Shown here: positions 27,968 to 39,191 of the stretch, piece by piece
How the letters are laid out: every line of letters starts with the position of its first letter
How positions within the stretch are numbered: position 1 is the stretch's first letter
Origin: Dictyobacter kobayashii
GTDB lineage: Bacteria; Chloroflexota; Ktedonobacteria; Ktedonobacterales; Ktedonobacteraceae
DNA length: 64,000 bases
Assembly (NCBI RefSeq): GCF_003967555.1
Contig: NZ_BIFS01000001.1
Coordinates: forward strand, 4,526,001 to 4,590,000
Direction of reading: 5' to 3'
Made by a program: the position numbers and the translations under genes
The notes under the pieces: generated by a model
What the model saw: only the letters and a program-made list of their open reading frames with translations
What the model was told of the DNA's origin: nothing
The model's database searches: none

Positions 27968-28990
27968 ATGCCTAATATTTATTATGACGCAGATGCGAAC
28001 TTAGAACTTATTCAACAGAAGCGTATCGCTATCATTGGCTATGGTAGCCAGGGCCATGCGCATGCCCTCAATCTGAAAGATAATGGTTGTGATGTGGTGG
28101 TTGGTCTCCCAACCGGAAGCAAGAGCCGTGCGAAGGCCGAAGCGAATGGCTTGCGTGTCCTGACGCCGGCTGATGCTGCGCAGCAGGCCGATGTCATCAT
28201 GATCTTGATTCCAGATGAGACGCATCGCGAGGTCTTTGAGCGCGATATTCGTCCCGGCCTGGCACCTGGCAAGATGTTGATGGTGGCCCATGGTTTTAGC
28301 CTCCATTTCTCACAGATTGTGCCACCAGCTGATATCGATGTCGCCATGGTTGCTCCTAAGAGCCCGGGCCATATGGTACGTCGCGTCTTCGAAGAGGGTG
28401 CAGGTGTCCCTTCGCTCTGGGCGGTCTTCCAGGATGCAACCGGACAGGCTGAAGCCTTAACCCTCTCCTATGCTCGCGGTATCGGTTCAACCCGCGCCGG
28501 CGTGTTGCGCACCACCTTTGCTGAAGAGACCGAGACAGACCTGTTTGGTGAGCAGGCCGTACTCTGTGGTGGCGTATCCGCCCTGATCCAGGCTGGCTTT
28601 GAAACCCTGGTCAATGCAGGCTATCAGCCCGAAGTGGCCTACTTTGAGTGTCTGCACGAAATGAAGCTGATTGTAGACCTGATGTATCAGGGGGGCATCA
28701 GCTATATGCGCTACTCCATCAGTAATACCGCTGAATATGGTGACTATGTCACCGGCCCACGTATCGTCACCGACGAAACGCGCGCCGAGATGCGCCAGAT
28801 TCTGAAAGAAATTCAGAATGGCACCTTTGCGAAAAACTTTATCCTGGAAAATCAGGCTGGCCGTCCTGGCTTCCAGGCGATGCGCCGTGCCCATGCCGCC
28901 CACCAGATCGAGCAGGTTGGTCATGAGCTGCGCGCTATGATGCCCTGGCTGAACACGAAAAAATCAGAAAAAGCTGAGACAACAAAATAA
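27968..28990 (+). CDS. ilvC: Ketol-acid reductoisomerase (class I)
   Basis: A 340-residue enzyme that isomerises and reduces acetolactate with NAD(P)H to 2,3-dihydroxy-isovalerate. The N-terminal Rossmann motif is IGYGSQGHAHALNLKDNG (about residues 23-40), followed by VAPKSPGHMVRR and the C-terminal knotted domain with DLFGEQAVLCGG and YFECLHEMKLIVDLMYQGG. Length matches the short class I form. AAGGAGTTGAACACTC precedes the ATG. It follows ilvN by 57 bp in the same operon. Confidence 0.96.
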   Translation: MPNIYYDADANLELIQQKRIAIIGYGSQGHAHALNLKDNGCDVVVGLPTGSKSRAKAEANGLRVLTPADAAQQADVIMILIPDETHREVFERDIRPGLAPGKMLMVAHGFSLHFSQIVPPADIDVAMVAPKSPGHMVRRVFEEGAGVPSLWAVFQDATGQAEALTLSYARGIGSTRAGVLRTTFAEETETDLFGEQAVLCGGVSALIQAGFETLVNAGYQPEVAYFECLHEMKLIVDLMYQGGISYMRYSISNTAEYGDYVTGPRIVTDETRAEMRQILKEIQNGTFAKNFILENQAGRPGFQAMRRAHAAHQIEQVGHELRAMMPWLNTKKSEKAETTK

Positions 28991-28991
28991 C

Positions 28992-29013
28992 GGATGAGGC
29001 CATTTGGCCTCAT
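28992..29013 (+). terminator. Short hairpin after ilvC
   Basis: GATGAGGCC (28992-29000) pairs with GGCCTCATC (29005-29013) around a 4-nt loop, immediately after the ilvC stop. There is no U-tract, so it may be a weak terminator or a 3'-end stabiliser. The 170 bp from here to leuA have no recognised riboswitch. Confidence 0.5.
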
Positions 29014-29183
29014 CTAGGATATGGTCATGCCGTTCATTTGGATGAGCGAAGCTGCCTGACAGGCGAAACTGTTTGCTTGATACTAATCAATTCGAATGGC
29101 TGAGTCAGTGGCAGCGGAGCTAGCCGCGTCCAAGCGGCGTTTCCAAATGCTTTTTATAGCATGTCATAAGGAGGGAACAAACC

Positions 29184-30362
29184 ATGGGAGATCCTGCGGT
29201 AGTTAAAATTTTTGATACAACTCTGCGTGATGGCGAACAGTCTCCTGGCGCAACTTTGACCACTGCTGAAAAACTTCAAGTCGCCCAACAGCTTGGCCGT
29301 TTGAATGTTGATATTATTGAAGCAGGCTTTCCAGCAGCTTCTCCTGGAGATCTTGCTGCCGTCAAAGAGATCGCTCGTTCGGTGCGTGGTGTGGCTATAG
29401 CTGGCCTTGCGCGCGCCTTTAAGGGTGATATTGATGCCGCCTGGGAAGCAGTGTGCGATGCTGAATTACCTGTTATCCATGTGTTTCTTGCCACCTCCGA
29501 CATCCATCTTCAACATAAACTTTGTATTAGCCGTGAAGAGGCTCTGGCACGTGTGCGAACCATGGTCGCCTATGCACGCAACCTGTGTCCGACCATAGAA
29601 TTTTCGGCCGAGGATGCGACACGCAGTGACCGGGATTATCTGTGCCAGGTTTTTGAAGCGGCCATCCAAGCTGGCGCCACCACGGTTAATGTCCCTGATA
29701 CCGTTGGCTACACCTTCCCGCACGAGTATGAAGCACTTTTCCGTATGTTGCGTGAACGTGTACCTGGAATGGAGCAGGTGACATTAAGTGCTCATTGCCA
29801 TGATGATCTGGGTATGGCAACCGCCAATACATTGGCTGCCATTAAAGGAGGGGCTCGCCAGGTCGAAGTCACCGTCAACGGACTGGGAGAACGTGCTGGC
29901 AACACCGCTTTAGAAGAGGTTGTGATGGCTTTGCGCACGCGCCCTGACACCTTTGGTGGAGTTGATACCCATATCAATGCGCAAGAGCTCCTGGCCACCA
30001 GCCAGCTTGTAAGCAAGCTGACCGGTATACTTGTGCAGCCCAACAAAGCCATTGTAGGCATGAATGCCTTTGCCCACGAAGCGGGTATTCACCAGGATGG
30101 TATGCTCAAGAACCGCACAACCTATGAAATCATGACGCCCCAATCGGTGGGCTGGAACGACACCAACCTTGTCCTGGGCAAACATTCAGGCCGTCATGGA
30201 CTTGACGCACGGCTGCGCAAGCTAGGCCACAAGCTCAACGCCGAGCAACTCCAATCCGCCTACGGACGTTTTGTTGCCCTGGCCGACCAGAAAAAAAACA
30301 TCAACGACGCCGACCTTGTCTATATCATCGAAAGCGGACAAGAGACGCCCGCCGCTGTCTAA
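29184..30362 (+). CDS. leuA: 2-Isopropylmalate synthase, short form
   Basis: A 392-residue HMGL-like enzyme that joins acetyl-CoA to 2-oxoisovalerate, the first committed step to leucine. The TIM-barrel motifs are FDTTLRDGEQSPGATLT, LSAHCHDDLGMATAN and the metal ligands in HCHDD, with GLGERAGNTALEEVVMAL and NAFAHEAGIHQDGMLKN. The protein ends at about the boundary after DADLVYIIESG, where typical LeuA proteins (about 510 residues) continue into the leucine-sensing domain. It may therefore be insensitive to leucine. A short homologue with another substrate (for example homocitrate or citramalate) is the alternative. The start has AAGGAGGG. Confidence 0.87.
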   Translation: MGDPAVVKIFDTTLRDGEQSPGATLTTAEKLQVAQQLGRLNVDIIEAGFPAASPGDLAAVKEIARSVRGVAIAGLARAFKGDIDAAWEAVCDAELPVIHVFLATSDIHLQHKLCISREEALARVRTMVAYARNLCPTIEFSAEDATRSDRDYLCQVFEAAIQAGATTVNVPDTVGYTFPHEYEALFRMLRERVPGMEQVTLSAHCHDDLGMATANTLAAIKGGARQVEVTVNGLGERAGNTALEEVVMALRTRPDTFGGVDTHINAQELLATSQLVSKLTGILVQPNKAIVGMNAFAHEAGIHQDGMLKNRTTYEIMTPQSVGWNDTNLVLGKHSGRHGLDARLRKLGHKLNAEQLQSAYGRFVALADQKKNINDADLVYIIESGQETPAAV

Positions 30363-30962
30363 CCACCCATCTCACCCAGGGACCCATAAAGTCCCTCAAC
30401 AAAGGAAAGGTAACAAGACAAAGCGGGCAAGAAGGGAGGCACCCCTGTTTCCCCGTCAGGCGGCAGAATTGAAGGAGCAGGGGTCAAGGGGCCAGCAAGG
30501 CCCCTGGCGAGGTAATAGGGGTATCCCCTGCCCATCCCTTCTCCCCCACCAATGCTCAGGGGGAGTAGGAAAGAGCGGAGGGTCCAGGGGGCCGGCGAGG
30601 CCCCTGGCGGGGTAACAGGGGCGTCCCCTGCTATCTCTCTCCCCACGCAGCCGCCGTCAGGTGGCAATGCTCAAGGGGAAAGAAGGAAAAAGCGGGGGTC
30701 CAGGGGGCCGGCGAGGCCCCCTGGCGGGGTAACAGGGGTGTCCCCTGCCCTTCTCTCTCCCCACCCTGCCGCCGTCAGGCGGCACAAAAAAACAAAATAT
30801 AGAAACATGTATAATAAAGAAACCTATCTATTTATCTAAGCACAGAAAAACCAGATTACTTTTGTCTTCAGGTTAGCCTGAACATTGCAGAACATGATAG
30901 AATAGGTGAATTAAAGAAAGGATGAACCATGCATTCATCATCAGAAAGGCAGGTAGCCGGCG
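30363..30962. repeat. GC-rich three-copy repeat between leuA and thrB
   Basis: A unit of about 41 bp (GGCC-GC-AGGCCCCTGGCG-GGTAA-AGGGG-TCCCCTG) occurs at 30490-30530, 30590-30630 and 30706-30747. Each copy can fold into two hairpins. CCGTCAGG-GGCA occurs at 30453-30465, 30654-30666 and 30772-30784. The copies show substitutions, so this is a real diverged array. It resembles the GC-rich cluster after thpR. No gene is inferred; the last 150 bp are A/T-rich and should hold the thrB promoter. Confidence 0.75.
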
Positions 30963-31990
30963 ATGGCACTGGTATTACCTGTTATGGTTACAGTCTTAAC
31001 CCCAGCAACATCCGCTAACTTAGGACCAGGCTTTGACAGTTTGGGCTTAGCATTACAGCTTTATAACCGTTTCGAGGTTGAAGAGTGGGGAAGTGATCCC
31101 GATCATCCAAAAATTGAAGTGATAGGCGCGCTTGGAGAAGGCCTCTCGACTGGACCGGACAACATGTTCTTCCAGTCTTTTATGCTGCTATTAAAACGGC
31201 TGCAGGTGCCCATCCCTTCTGTTCGTATTCGTATGACAATCAATATTCCTCATGGATGTGGCCTTGGAAGCAGTGCTACCGCGGTTGTAGGCGGCCTTAT
31301 GGCGGCCAACGAATGGGTGCGTGCACTTGGCCTGGCTGTCCCGAAGGAAGAATTACTAGAAATGGCAGTAGAGGCAGAAGCTGGCAATCATCCTGACAAC
31401 GTCGCTCCAGCTCTGCTTGGTGGACTGGTCGCCACCACACACGTCGATGGAAAAATCCATGCCATTAAGACCAAATTCCCAAATTCTCTGAGGGCGGTCA
31501 TCTTTACTCCTTCATTCCCCATGGATACGGTCGCGGGCCGCAAGTTGTTGCCTGCCAATTATCCAAAGGCAGATGTGACATTCAATACTGGACGTGTCGC
31601 TCTGCTGTTAACCGCGTTACAAACGGGTCGTTACGAGTTGATCGGCGAAGCTATGCAAGATCGACTCCATCAGCCTATCGTCAGGCACTCTTCCCTGCTA
31701 TGCCCGATATCATCAATGCTGCTGTGACAGCGGGAGCACATGGCGCTTGCCTTTCTGGAGGTGGTTCATCCCTTATCGCACTTGCCAGTTCCCAGTTCCA
31801 CGACATCTTACGTGCTATGCAAAATACTGCTCGCGCTGCTGGCGTGGAAGGAAAAGGCATGATTTTACGTGCGGATCAGAATGGGGCGCGGGTTATTAGT
31901 ACACCTCGTAGTCGCATACGAAAGGAAGTCAGTGCGCGTTATGGCGATCAATTCTACTGGTCTCCAGCCAGACCGGGAAGCGGACGGTAA
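30963..31990 (+). CDS. thrB: Homoserine kinase (frameshifted)
   Basis: A GHMP kinase that phosphorylates homoserine for threonine synthesis. Motifs: TPATSANLGPGFDSLGLAL at the N-terminus, the ATP loop PHGCGLGSSATAVVGG, and the C-terminal GACLSGGGSSLIAL. The first frame stops at 31727. The family continuation (QALFPAMPDIINAAVTAGAH) is in another frame, from about 31675 to 31990; one missing C in QPYRQ (near 31675) explains it. An ATG at 30984 (MVTVLTPATS) is a possible alternative start. The 3' end overlaps the thrC start by about 50 bp. Confidence 0.86.
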
Positions 31991-33230
31991 TCAACATCGT
32001 TCGCTCTCTACCCTTGCTCCGGATGCGGTTGAAGCTTTGTCTTCAACCTCACTGCGGTGCGTCGAATGTTCTGCTCTTTACCCTGCTCTTGAAATGGGTC
32101 AGCCGCCACGCTATCGCTGTGATTGTGGGGGGGTGCTGGATGTTGAGACCGAGTTTAAGTTACCACAGCAAGCAGCAGCATCGAACTCAGAAGTGGATTC
32201 GATGCTTTATGGCTTTGACTCAGAACTGGATGGTGGCACCCCTTCTGCTGGCTCTCCCTGGCGCCAGATATTTGATGAGCGTGCCGCTAACCCGCCTATC
32301 TGGTCGATTAGTTCTGATAAGATGCTGCTCGATGGCAGTGGCGTCTGGCGCTATCGCGAACTGATTTTGCCAGCCCCTGAGCGCTTTGTTGTTACTCGTC
32401 CTGAAGGGAATACCAGTTTATATCCTGTTGGCATTGAGAACTGCGGGGTGGGCCGTATTGGTCATCGTCAGATCGGTGCCTATGCCGGCCTGGAGCGCTT
32501 CTTCTTAAAGCACGAGGGAGAAAATCCCACCGGCAGCTTTAAGGATCGTGGCATGACCGTTGGGGTTACGATGGCTAATTTGTTAGGTGCTAAGGCCGTT
32601 GCCTGTGCCTCAACAGGTAATACCTCAGCCTCACTGGCCTCATATGCGGCACAGGCTGGTTTAGAGGGTATTGTCTTTCTACCTGCCGGACATGTGGCGG
32701 GTGGTAAGCTGGCTCAATCATTGGCCTATGGTGCCAGAACCGTGCAGATCGAGGGCGATTTCGATGATGCGATGCGCCTGGTTGAGCAGGTTTGTAACGA
32801 ACTGGCATCTACCTGTTGAATTCCCTGAATCTTTCGGGTTGAGGGTCAGAAGGCGATCGGCTTTGAACTGCTCCAGCAATTGGATTGGCAGGCCCCTGAC
32901 TGGCTGGTTTTACCGGCAGGAAATCTCGGTAATACCTCGGCCATTGGTAAGGCTTTCCGCCAGGCTTATAACCTGTCTTTGATCAGCCATATCCTCGTAT
33001 CGCCTCTATCCAGGCGGCTGGCGCGAATCCTTTCTATAAGAGTTTTACGCAAGGCTTTGCTAAGCGCGAAACTGTTCAGGCCGATACCGTAGCGACCGCT
33101 ATCAAGATTGGCAATCCTGTCAGCTATACCCGTGCACGCCGCGTAATTGAGGAGAGTGATGGCATCGTTGAGCAGGTTAGCGATGCCGAGATTCTGGCGG
33201 CCAAGGCGGTGATCGACGTGCTGGTTGGGA
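31941..33230 (+). CDS. thrC: Threonine synthase (several frameshifts, 3' end damaged)
   Basis: A PLP enzyme that converts O-phosphohomoserine to threonine. The first frame (to 32819) starts at an ATG with AAGGAAG upstream. It has an N-terminal zinc-ribbon-like pair (LRCVECSALYP, YRCDCGGVLD), the PLP lysine in NPTGSFKDRGMT and the phosphate-binding CASTGNTSASLA. Beyond 32819 the protein continues in other frames: EGQKAIGFELLQQLDWQ, then PRIASIQAAGANPFYKSF, then ESDGIVEQVSDAEILAAKAV. At least three indels are needed. After about 33200 the sequence degrades before the T76 run, so the C-terminus is lost. Threonine synthase activity is clear; integrity is not. Confidence 0.8.
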
Positions 33231-33299
33231 GCCTGCTTCCGCAACCAGTTAATGTGGCCTCAATTAAAATTTTTAATCCTCCCGCCATTATCTAATGTT

Positions 33300-35240
<1,941 letters not shown>

Positions 35241-35277
35241 TGTGCGGCTCTGCTATTGAGCCTGCGCTTTTTTAGAA

Positions 35278-35307
35278 GAGGAAGCAATCCAGTTGGATCG
35301 CTTCCTC
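35278..35307 (+). terminator. Intrinsic terminator
   Basis: Arms 35278-35290 and 35295-35307 form a 13-bp stem with one mismatch and loop AGTT, followed by TTTTC. It ends the glycosyltransferase transcript. Confidence 0.75.
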
Positions 35308-35420
35308 TTTTCATTTGTGATGTAGTAAGGTCAAAATGTTATTCTATGCCACTGGTAACCAGCGCGCCTGACTGCTACAATATATATGTATAGATCTATA
35401 TAGACTAAAGAGGGTCTGAT

Positions 35421-35870
35421 GTGAACAGAATCAAGCGTTTCCGTGCGTTAATCCCGCCCTGGAACATGCCTTCTGATCCAGTTAAAGCCATCTGGTGGTT
35501 TTTTTACTGGCTCGTGCAGGTACTGGTGCATTTCTTCTGGGTCCCCATCATTCTAATGGTTATCTATGAAACCTATAGTAATGGGGTCGTTGGTGGCATT
35601 TTTAATGGTATCGTCAGTGGCGTGTTCACATTAATCGTTGGTTTGATCGTATGGGCTGTATTGTATGGCGTTTTAATTGTGCTCAAGGTCAGCACGGGCA
35701 TTTCACAGGTCGTCTCAGATATGAAGCGCATGCAGCAGCAGCAGAATGATTTCTTGCGTCAAGCGTATTCACCTTTTATGGGCAATAGGGGCGAGCAGGA
35801 AGAGCGCATTGTGGAGGGGACGATCACAGACCTGGATGAAGAGAGGCAGAAGCGCCGCCGTGAGCCATGA
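35421..35870 (+). CDS. Membrane protein of unknown function
   Basis: A 149-residue protein starting at GTG with AGAGGG upstream. Two hydrophobic segments (about residues 26-49 and 54-92, the second possibly two spans) are followed by a charged, Gln-rich cytoplasmic tail (SDMKRMQQQQNDFLRQ) and a C-terminal acidic/basic stretch. No family is recognised. It converges with manA across a compact hairpin. Confidence 0.6.
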   Translation: MNRIKRFRALIPPWNMPSDPVKAIWWFFYWLVQVLVHFFWVPIILMVIYETYSNGVVGGIFNGIVSGVFTLIVGLIVWAVLYGVLIVLKVSTGISQVVSDMKRMQQQQNDFLRQAYSPFMGNRGEQEERIVEGTITDLDEERQKRRREP

Positions 35871-35879
35871 TTTTAAGGG

Positions 35880-35903
35880 AAGAGTGCTCTAAAGAGCACT
35901 CTT
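35880..35903. terminator. Bidirectional hairpin between convergent genes
   Basis: AAGAGTGCTCT (35880-35890) pairs with AGAGCACTCTT (35893-35903). It overlaps the restored manA stop (35889-35891) and follows the plus-strand membrane-protein gene by 9 bp. Confidence 0.6.
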
Positions 35904-36931
35904 GGGATTCTCGGCCTTCCAGGCTTGCCAGGCTGGATCATTGGTTGAGGGTACATATGAGAAGAGCAGTGAACCCTCTCCTTCAATACGATACTCCCCA
36001 ATGATGCGGGTAATACTAATGTTTGACCCCGGCTAAGCGTTTCGCTGTGAGCTAGCTGTTCTCCATAAGCGATGCTTATTTCCGCGCCCAGTGATGTGAG
36101 AATAATACAACTCCCCTCTGTTTTTCCCTCTTTGACTCCACCTTTAAGACGAAGTTCACGTGTCAGGAAATAGGGGCAGGCTACCAGGCAGCGCTCTTCA
36201 TAATCTGGTGTCGTTGCCAGGGATACGGGGCGTGTCTTGATCTGTTGTGAGGATGTGTAATGGGATACATCCAGGGAGCGCTCGATATGCAGCTCACGTG
36301 GGGTACCCGCAGCGGTGAGGCGGCCATAGTCATACATGCGATAGGTGACATCGGAATATTCTTGCAACTCGTAGAGCATGATGCCGCTACCAATGGCGTG
36401 TACGGTCCCTGCTGGCACCAGTACTATATCCCCGGCTTCTACCGGTTCTGCATGCATTAAATCTTCGAGTTGAACCTCTTCGATCGCTTTTCTGACCGCG
36501 TTGGGGTCGGTTGGAGCTTTAAAGCCATGGACGATGGTGGCACCCGGCTCTGCACTCAAAATATACCAGAACTCGGTTTTGCCTAATTTGCCACCTTCAA
36601 ATTCAGCGGCATAGCGATCATCGGGATGGACTTGTACAGACAGTTGGGCGTTGGCATCAATGAATTTGGCGAGGAGTGGAAAACGCTGGCCGAAAATAGC
36701 GACGGCCTGTTCTCCTAAGAATGAGGTCCCTGCTTCCGCGACCACTTCTGCGAGGTTTTTCCCTTCGTATGCTCCATTCAGAACAACATTACTGACTTCG
36801 GTCTCCCATGACTCTCCAATGAGACTATCATCTAATGGCAACGTTTTCCAGTTATCTCGTTCTAAGCGCCGGCCGCCCCAGATTGTTTCATGCAATGACG
36901 AGCGGAGTCGGATAGGATATATGTGTGACAA
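35889..36931 (-). CDS. manA: Mannose-6-phosphate isomerase, class I (frameshifted)
   Basis: A cupin metalloenzyme that interconverts mannose 6-phosphate and fructose 6-phosphate. Motifs: LLAKFIDANAQLSVQVHPDD (zinc His and Gln), GKTEFWYIL, and the segment DIVLVPAGTVHAIGSGIML. The start is probably the TTG at 36931 with AGGAG seven bases upstream; the open frame extends further without a ribosome site. Near the end, one missing G (35997-36000) shifts the frame. The restored tail is GEYRIEGEGSLLFSYVPSTN and ends AENPKSAL at 35889; the uncorrected frame would stop at 35873. It probably supplies mannose or GDP-mannose precursors for glycans. Confidence 0.88.
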
Positions 36932-36977
36932 AATACAGCTCCTAATGGTTAATGATAGTGAAAAAAAATAGGCTTGC

Positions 36978-37313
36978 TTATTCAGCAAGCAAGACGCCTT
37001 CAAGCTGACGGCGCAGTTTATCGCGCATTACAATACCTGTAATGCGATGAATTTCATGCCCACTTTTAAAGAAAATCAAAGTAGGTATACCTTCGACCTT
37101 CCATTGGTTGGTCAGATCCTCTTGTCCTGTGACATCTAATTTGGTAAAGGTGGCGCGACCTTGATATTCTTTGCTGATCGCTTCGATTTCTGGCTCTTGT
37201 ATTTTGCAGGCATTGCTCTGTTGTGCCGAGAAATTGACGACCACCAGTTGGGAAGCTTGCAGTACCTTTTCAGCAAAAGTATCAGGTGTTACCTCATTAT
37301 AGTTATCTGCCAT
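36978..37313 (-). CDS. Thioredoxin-fold protein lacking the CxxC site
   Basis: A 111-residue thioredoxin-like protein. The fold is evident: VVVNFSA, the cis-proline segment VEGIPTLIFFKSG and the length of a single thioredoxin domain. The active site WCGPC is replaced by QSNAC (residues 32-36), so only Cys36 remains and the attacking Cys and Trp are gone. It cannot work as a normal dithiol reductase, though a monothiol or binding role is possible. The ATG has AAGAGG upstream. manA follows 46 bp downstream on the same strand. Confidence 0.8.
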   Translation of the reverse strand: MADNYNEVTPDTFAEKVLQASQLVVVNFSAQQSNACKIQEPEIEAISKEYQGRATFTKLDVTGQEDLTNQWKVEGIPTLIFFKSGHEIHRITGIVMRDKLRRQLEGVLLAE

Positions 37314-37436
37314 GCCATCCTCTTGTAGTCAGTAAATAAATTACTCTTTTGCTTCTCAAAGTATCACTCTATGCAGGCGTATGTCAAGAAAAGCGCGGCT
37401 ATTGTACCTACCTGTGAAATGGCGATGATATTTGTA

Positions 37437-39149
37437 TTATTGTTGGGCTGCCAGGAGGGTTTCTGCATCTTCGATGAGGTAGCGATAGCCCTGTTCAGTT
37501 AAAAATAACTGGCGATTAGCGGAAAATTCTTGATCCCTGGTATCGCGGGTTACGACCGAATAAAAATAGGCGCTGCCACCATCACCCTTTGGGCGCAGAA
37601 TACGTCCCAGGCGCTGGGCTTCTTCCTGGCGTGACCCAAATGTGCCGGAAACCTGAATCGCTACATTTGCATCTGGCAGGTCAATGGCAAAGTTAGCAAC
37701 TTTACTGACGACCAGCCGCTTGATCTCTCCACGGCGAAATTGCTCATAGAGCTTTTCGCGCTGGGCCGTGGCTGTACGCCCCGTTAGCATTGGCGCAGCT
37801 AGCTCTTCAGCTAATAATTTGAGTTGATCAAGATATTGTCCAATGATTAGAATCTGGTCATCGGCATGCCGGGCTATCAGGTGACGTGCTATCTCCAGTT
37901 TGGCCGGATTTTCGGCGGCGATGCGATATTTTTCGCGTGTCTCTGCCATTGCATAATTGAGCTGATCATCCTCATTTGGGAAGCCTACGCGGATTTCATG
38001 GCATTCTGCCGTTGCGATCCAGCCCTGATGCTCTAGCTCTCTCCATGGGACATCAAATTTCTTGGGACCAATCAAGCTGAAGACATCAGCTTCACAGCCA
38101 TCTTCCCGTACCAGGGTGGCCGTTAACCCAAGCCGGCGACGGGCCTGGATCTCTGCTGTAAAGCGGAAGACTGGAGCGGGTAGCAGGTGTACTTCATCAT
38201 AGATGATGAGCCCCCAGTCATAATTAGTGAAGAGCGAGAAGTGTGGGTAGGTGGCTGGACCAACGTCGCTGGTATTGCCAGCCTCCGCGCGCCGGTAGGT
38301 CAAAATCTGATAGGTACTAACCGTGATGGGTGCGATCTCTTTGCGTTCTCCCGTGTATTCTCCGATCATTTCGGGTGGAATATCGGTCTTGTCCAGGATT
38401 TCATGTATCCATTGGCGTACCGCGACGGTGTTCGGGGTGAGAATCAAGGTGGCGCGCTGCAAGGTGGCAATCGCTGTAATACCGACAATGGTCTTGCCTG
38501 CGCCACATGGCAAGACGACGACCCCGCTTCCTCCGCTGGGTGCTCCGCCAGCGTGAAACGCTGATACCGCTGCTTGCTGATACTGGCGCGGTTCGAACTG
38601 CTTGCCTTGCAGGGTAAGCTCACGCAGTTGTAACGGTAGGGGAGAGCCCTCGGTGTAGCCAGCCAGGTCTTCTGCCGGGAAACCAATATGGATCAGCGCC
38701 TGCTTGACATGACCACGCCTGGAAGGATCAATCTTAATAGTATTGCGGTTAATCTGCTCCTGGATATATGGCAGCATCTTTTTGTGATTAATGATCTCCG
38801 CCATCAATGCATGATCGTCCGAATATAATAATAGCTCATCACCTTCGCGCAGGAGTTTGACCCGTCCATAGCGATGAATATACGTCTGTATTTCAGTAGT
38901 GATATTGGAGGGTAGGGGATATTTGCTATAGCTTGTTAATAGATCTACAATTGTGGGCGCATCCATGCCGCCGGCGGCCGCGTTCCAGAGTGATAGAGGG
39001 GTTAAGCGATAGGTATGAATATGTTCTGGCGATTTTTCAAGTTCAGCAAATTGTGCCAGTGCGTCGCGTGCCTCTTCATGTAAAGGATGATCCACTTCTA
39101 ACAAGATGCTACGATCACTCTGGACGATAATGGGGTTTCCTTGATTCAT
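37437..39149 (-). CDS. XPB-family DNA helicase
   Basis: A 570-residue superfamily 2 helicase of the XPB/ERCC3 type. The N-terminal 190 residues form the damage-recognition-like region (LTPLSLWNAAAGGMDAP). Then come Q-motif-like FEPRQYQQAAVSAF, Walker A PCGAGKT (about residue 226), the DEAH-type box IIYDEVHLLPAP, TATLVREDG (the RED motif of XPB) and motif VI SRQEEAQRLGRILRPKG. The archaeal partner nuclease Bax1 is not adjacent. It probably acts in DNA repair. The gene lies 42 bp downstream of the hydrolase-like gene. Confidence 0.9.
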   Translation of the reverse strand: MNQGNPIIVQSDRSILLEVDHPLHEEARDALAQFAELEKSPEHIHTYRLTPLSLWNAAAGGMDAPTIVDLLTSYSKYPLPSNITTEIQTYIHRYGRVKLLREGDELLLYSDDHALMAEIINHKKMLPYIQEQINRNTIKIDPSRRGHVKQALIHIGFPAEDLAGYTEGSPLPLQLRELTLQGKQFEPRQYQQAAVSAFHAGGAPSGGSGVVVLPCGAGKTIVGITAIATLQRATLILTPNTVAVRQWIHEILDKTDIPPEMIGEYTGERKEIAPITVSTYQILTYRRAEAGNTSDVGPATYPHFSLFTNYDWGLIIYDEVHLLPAPVFRFTAEIQARRRLGLTATLVREDGCEADVFSLIGPKKFDVPWRELEHQGWIATAECHEIRVGFPNEDDQLNYAMAETREKYRIAAENPAKLEIARHLIARHADDQILIIGQYLDQLKLLAEELAAPMLTGRTATAQREKLYEQFRRGEIKRLVVSKVANFAIDLPDANVAIQVSGTFGSRQEEAQRLGRILRPKGDGGSAYFYSVVTRDTRDQEFSANRQLFLTEQGYRYLIEDAETLLAAQQ

Positions 39150-39191
39150 TATAATATTCCTCTTCTTCCAACTCCTGTATGAGAATCTTGT

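Noticed and set aside
30453..30784. CRISPR array
   Set aside because: Only three copies that differ from each other, period not constant (100 and 116 bp), repeats GC-rich with internal hairpins, and no cas genes.
30271..30839. Open frames across the GC-rich array after leuA
   Set aside because: Gly/Pro/Arg-rich translations repeat with the DNA unit on both strands; no ribosome sites.
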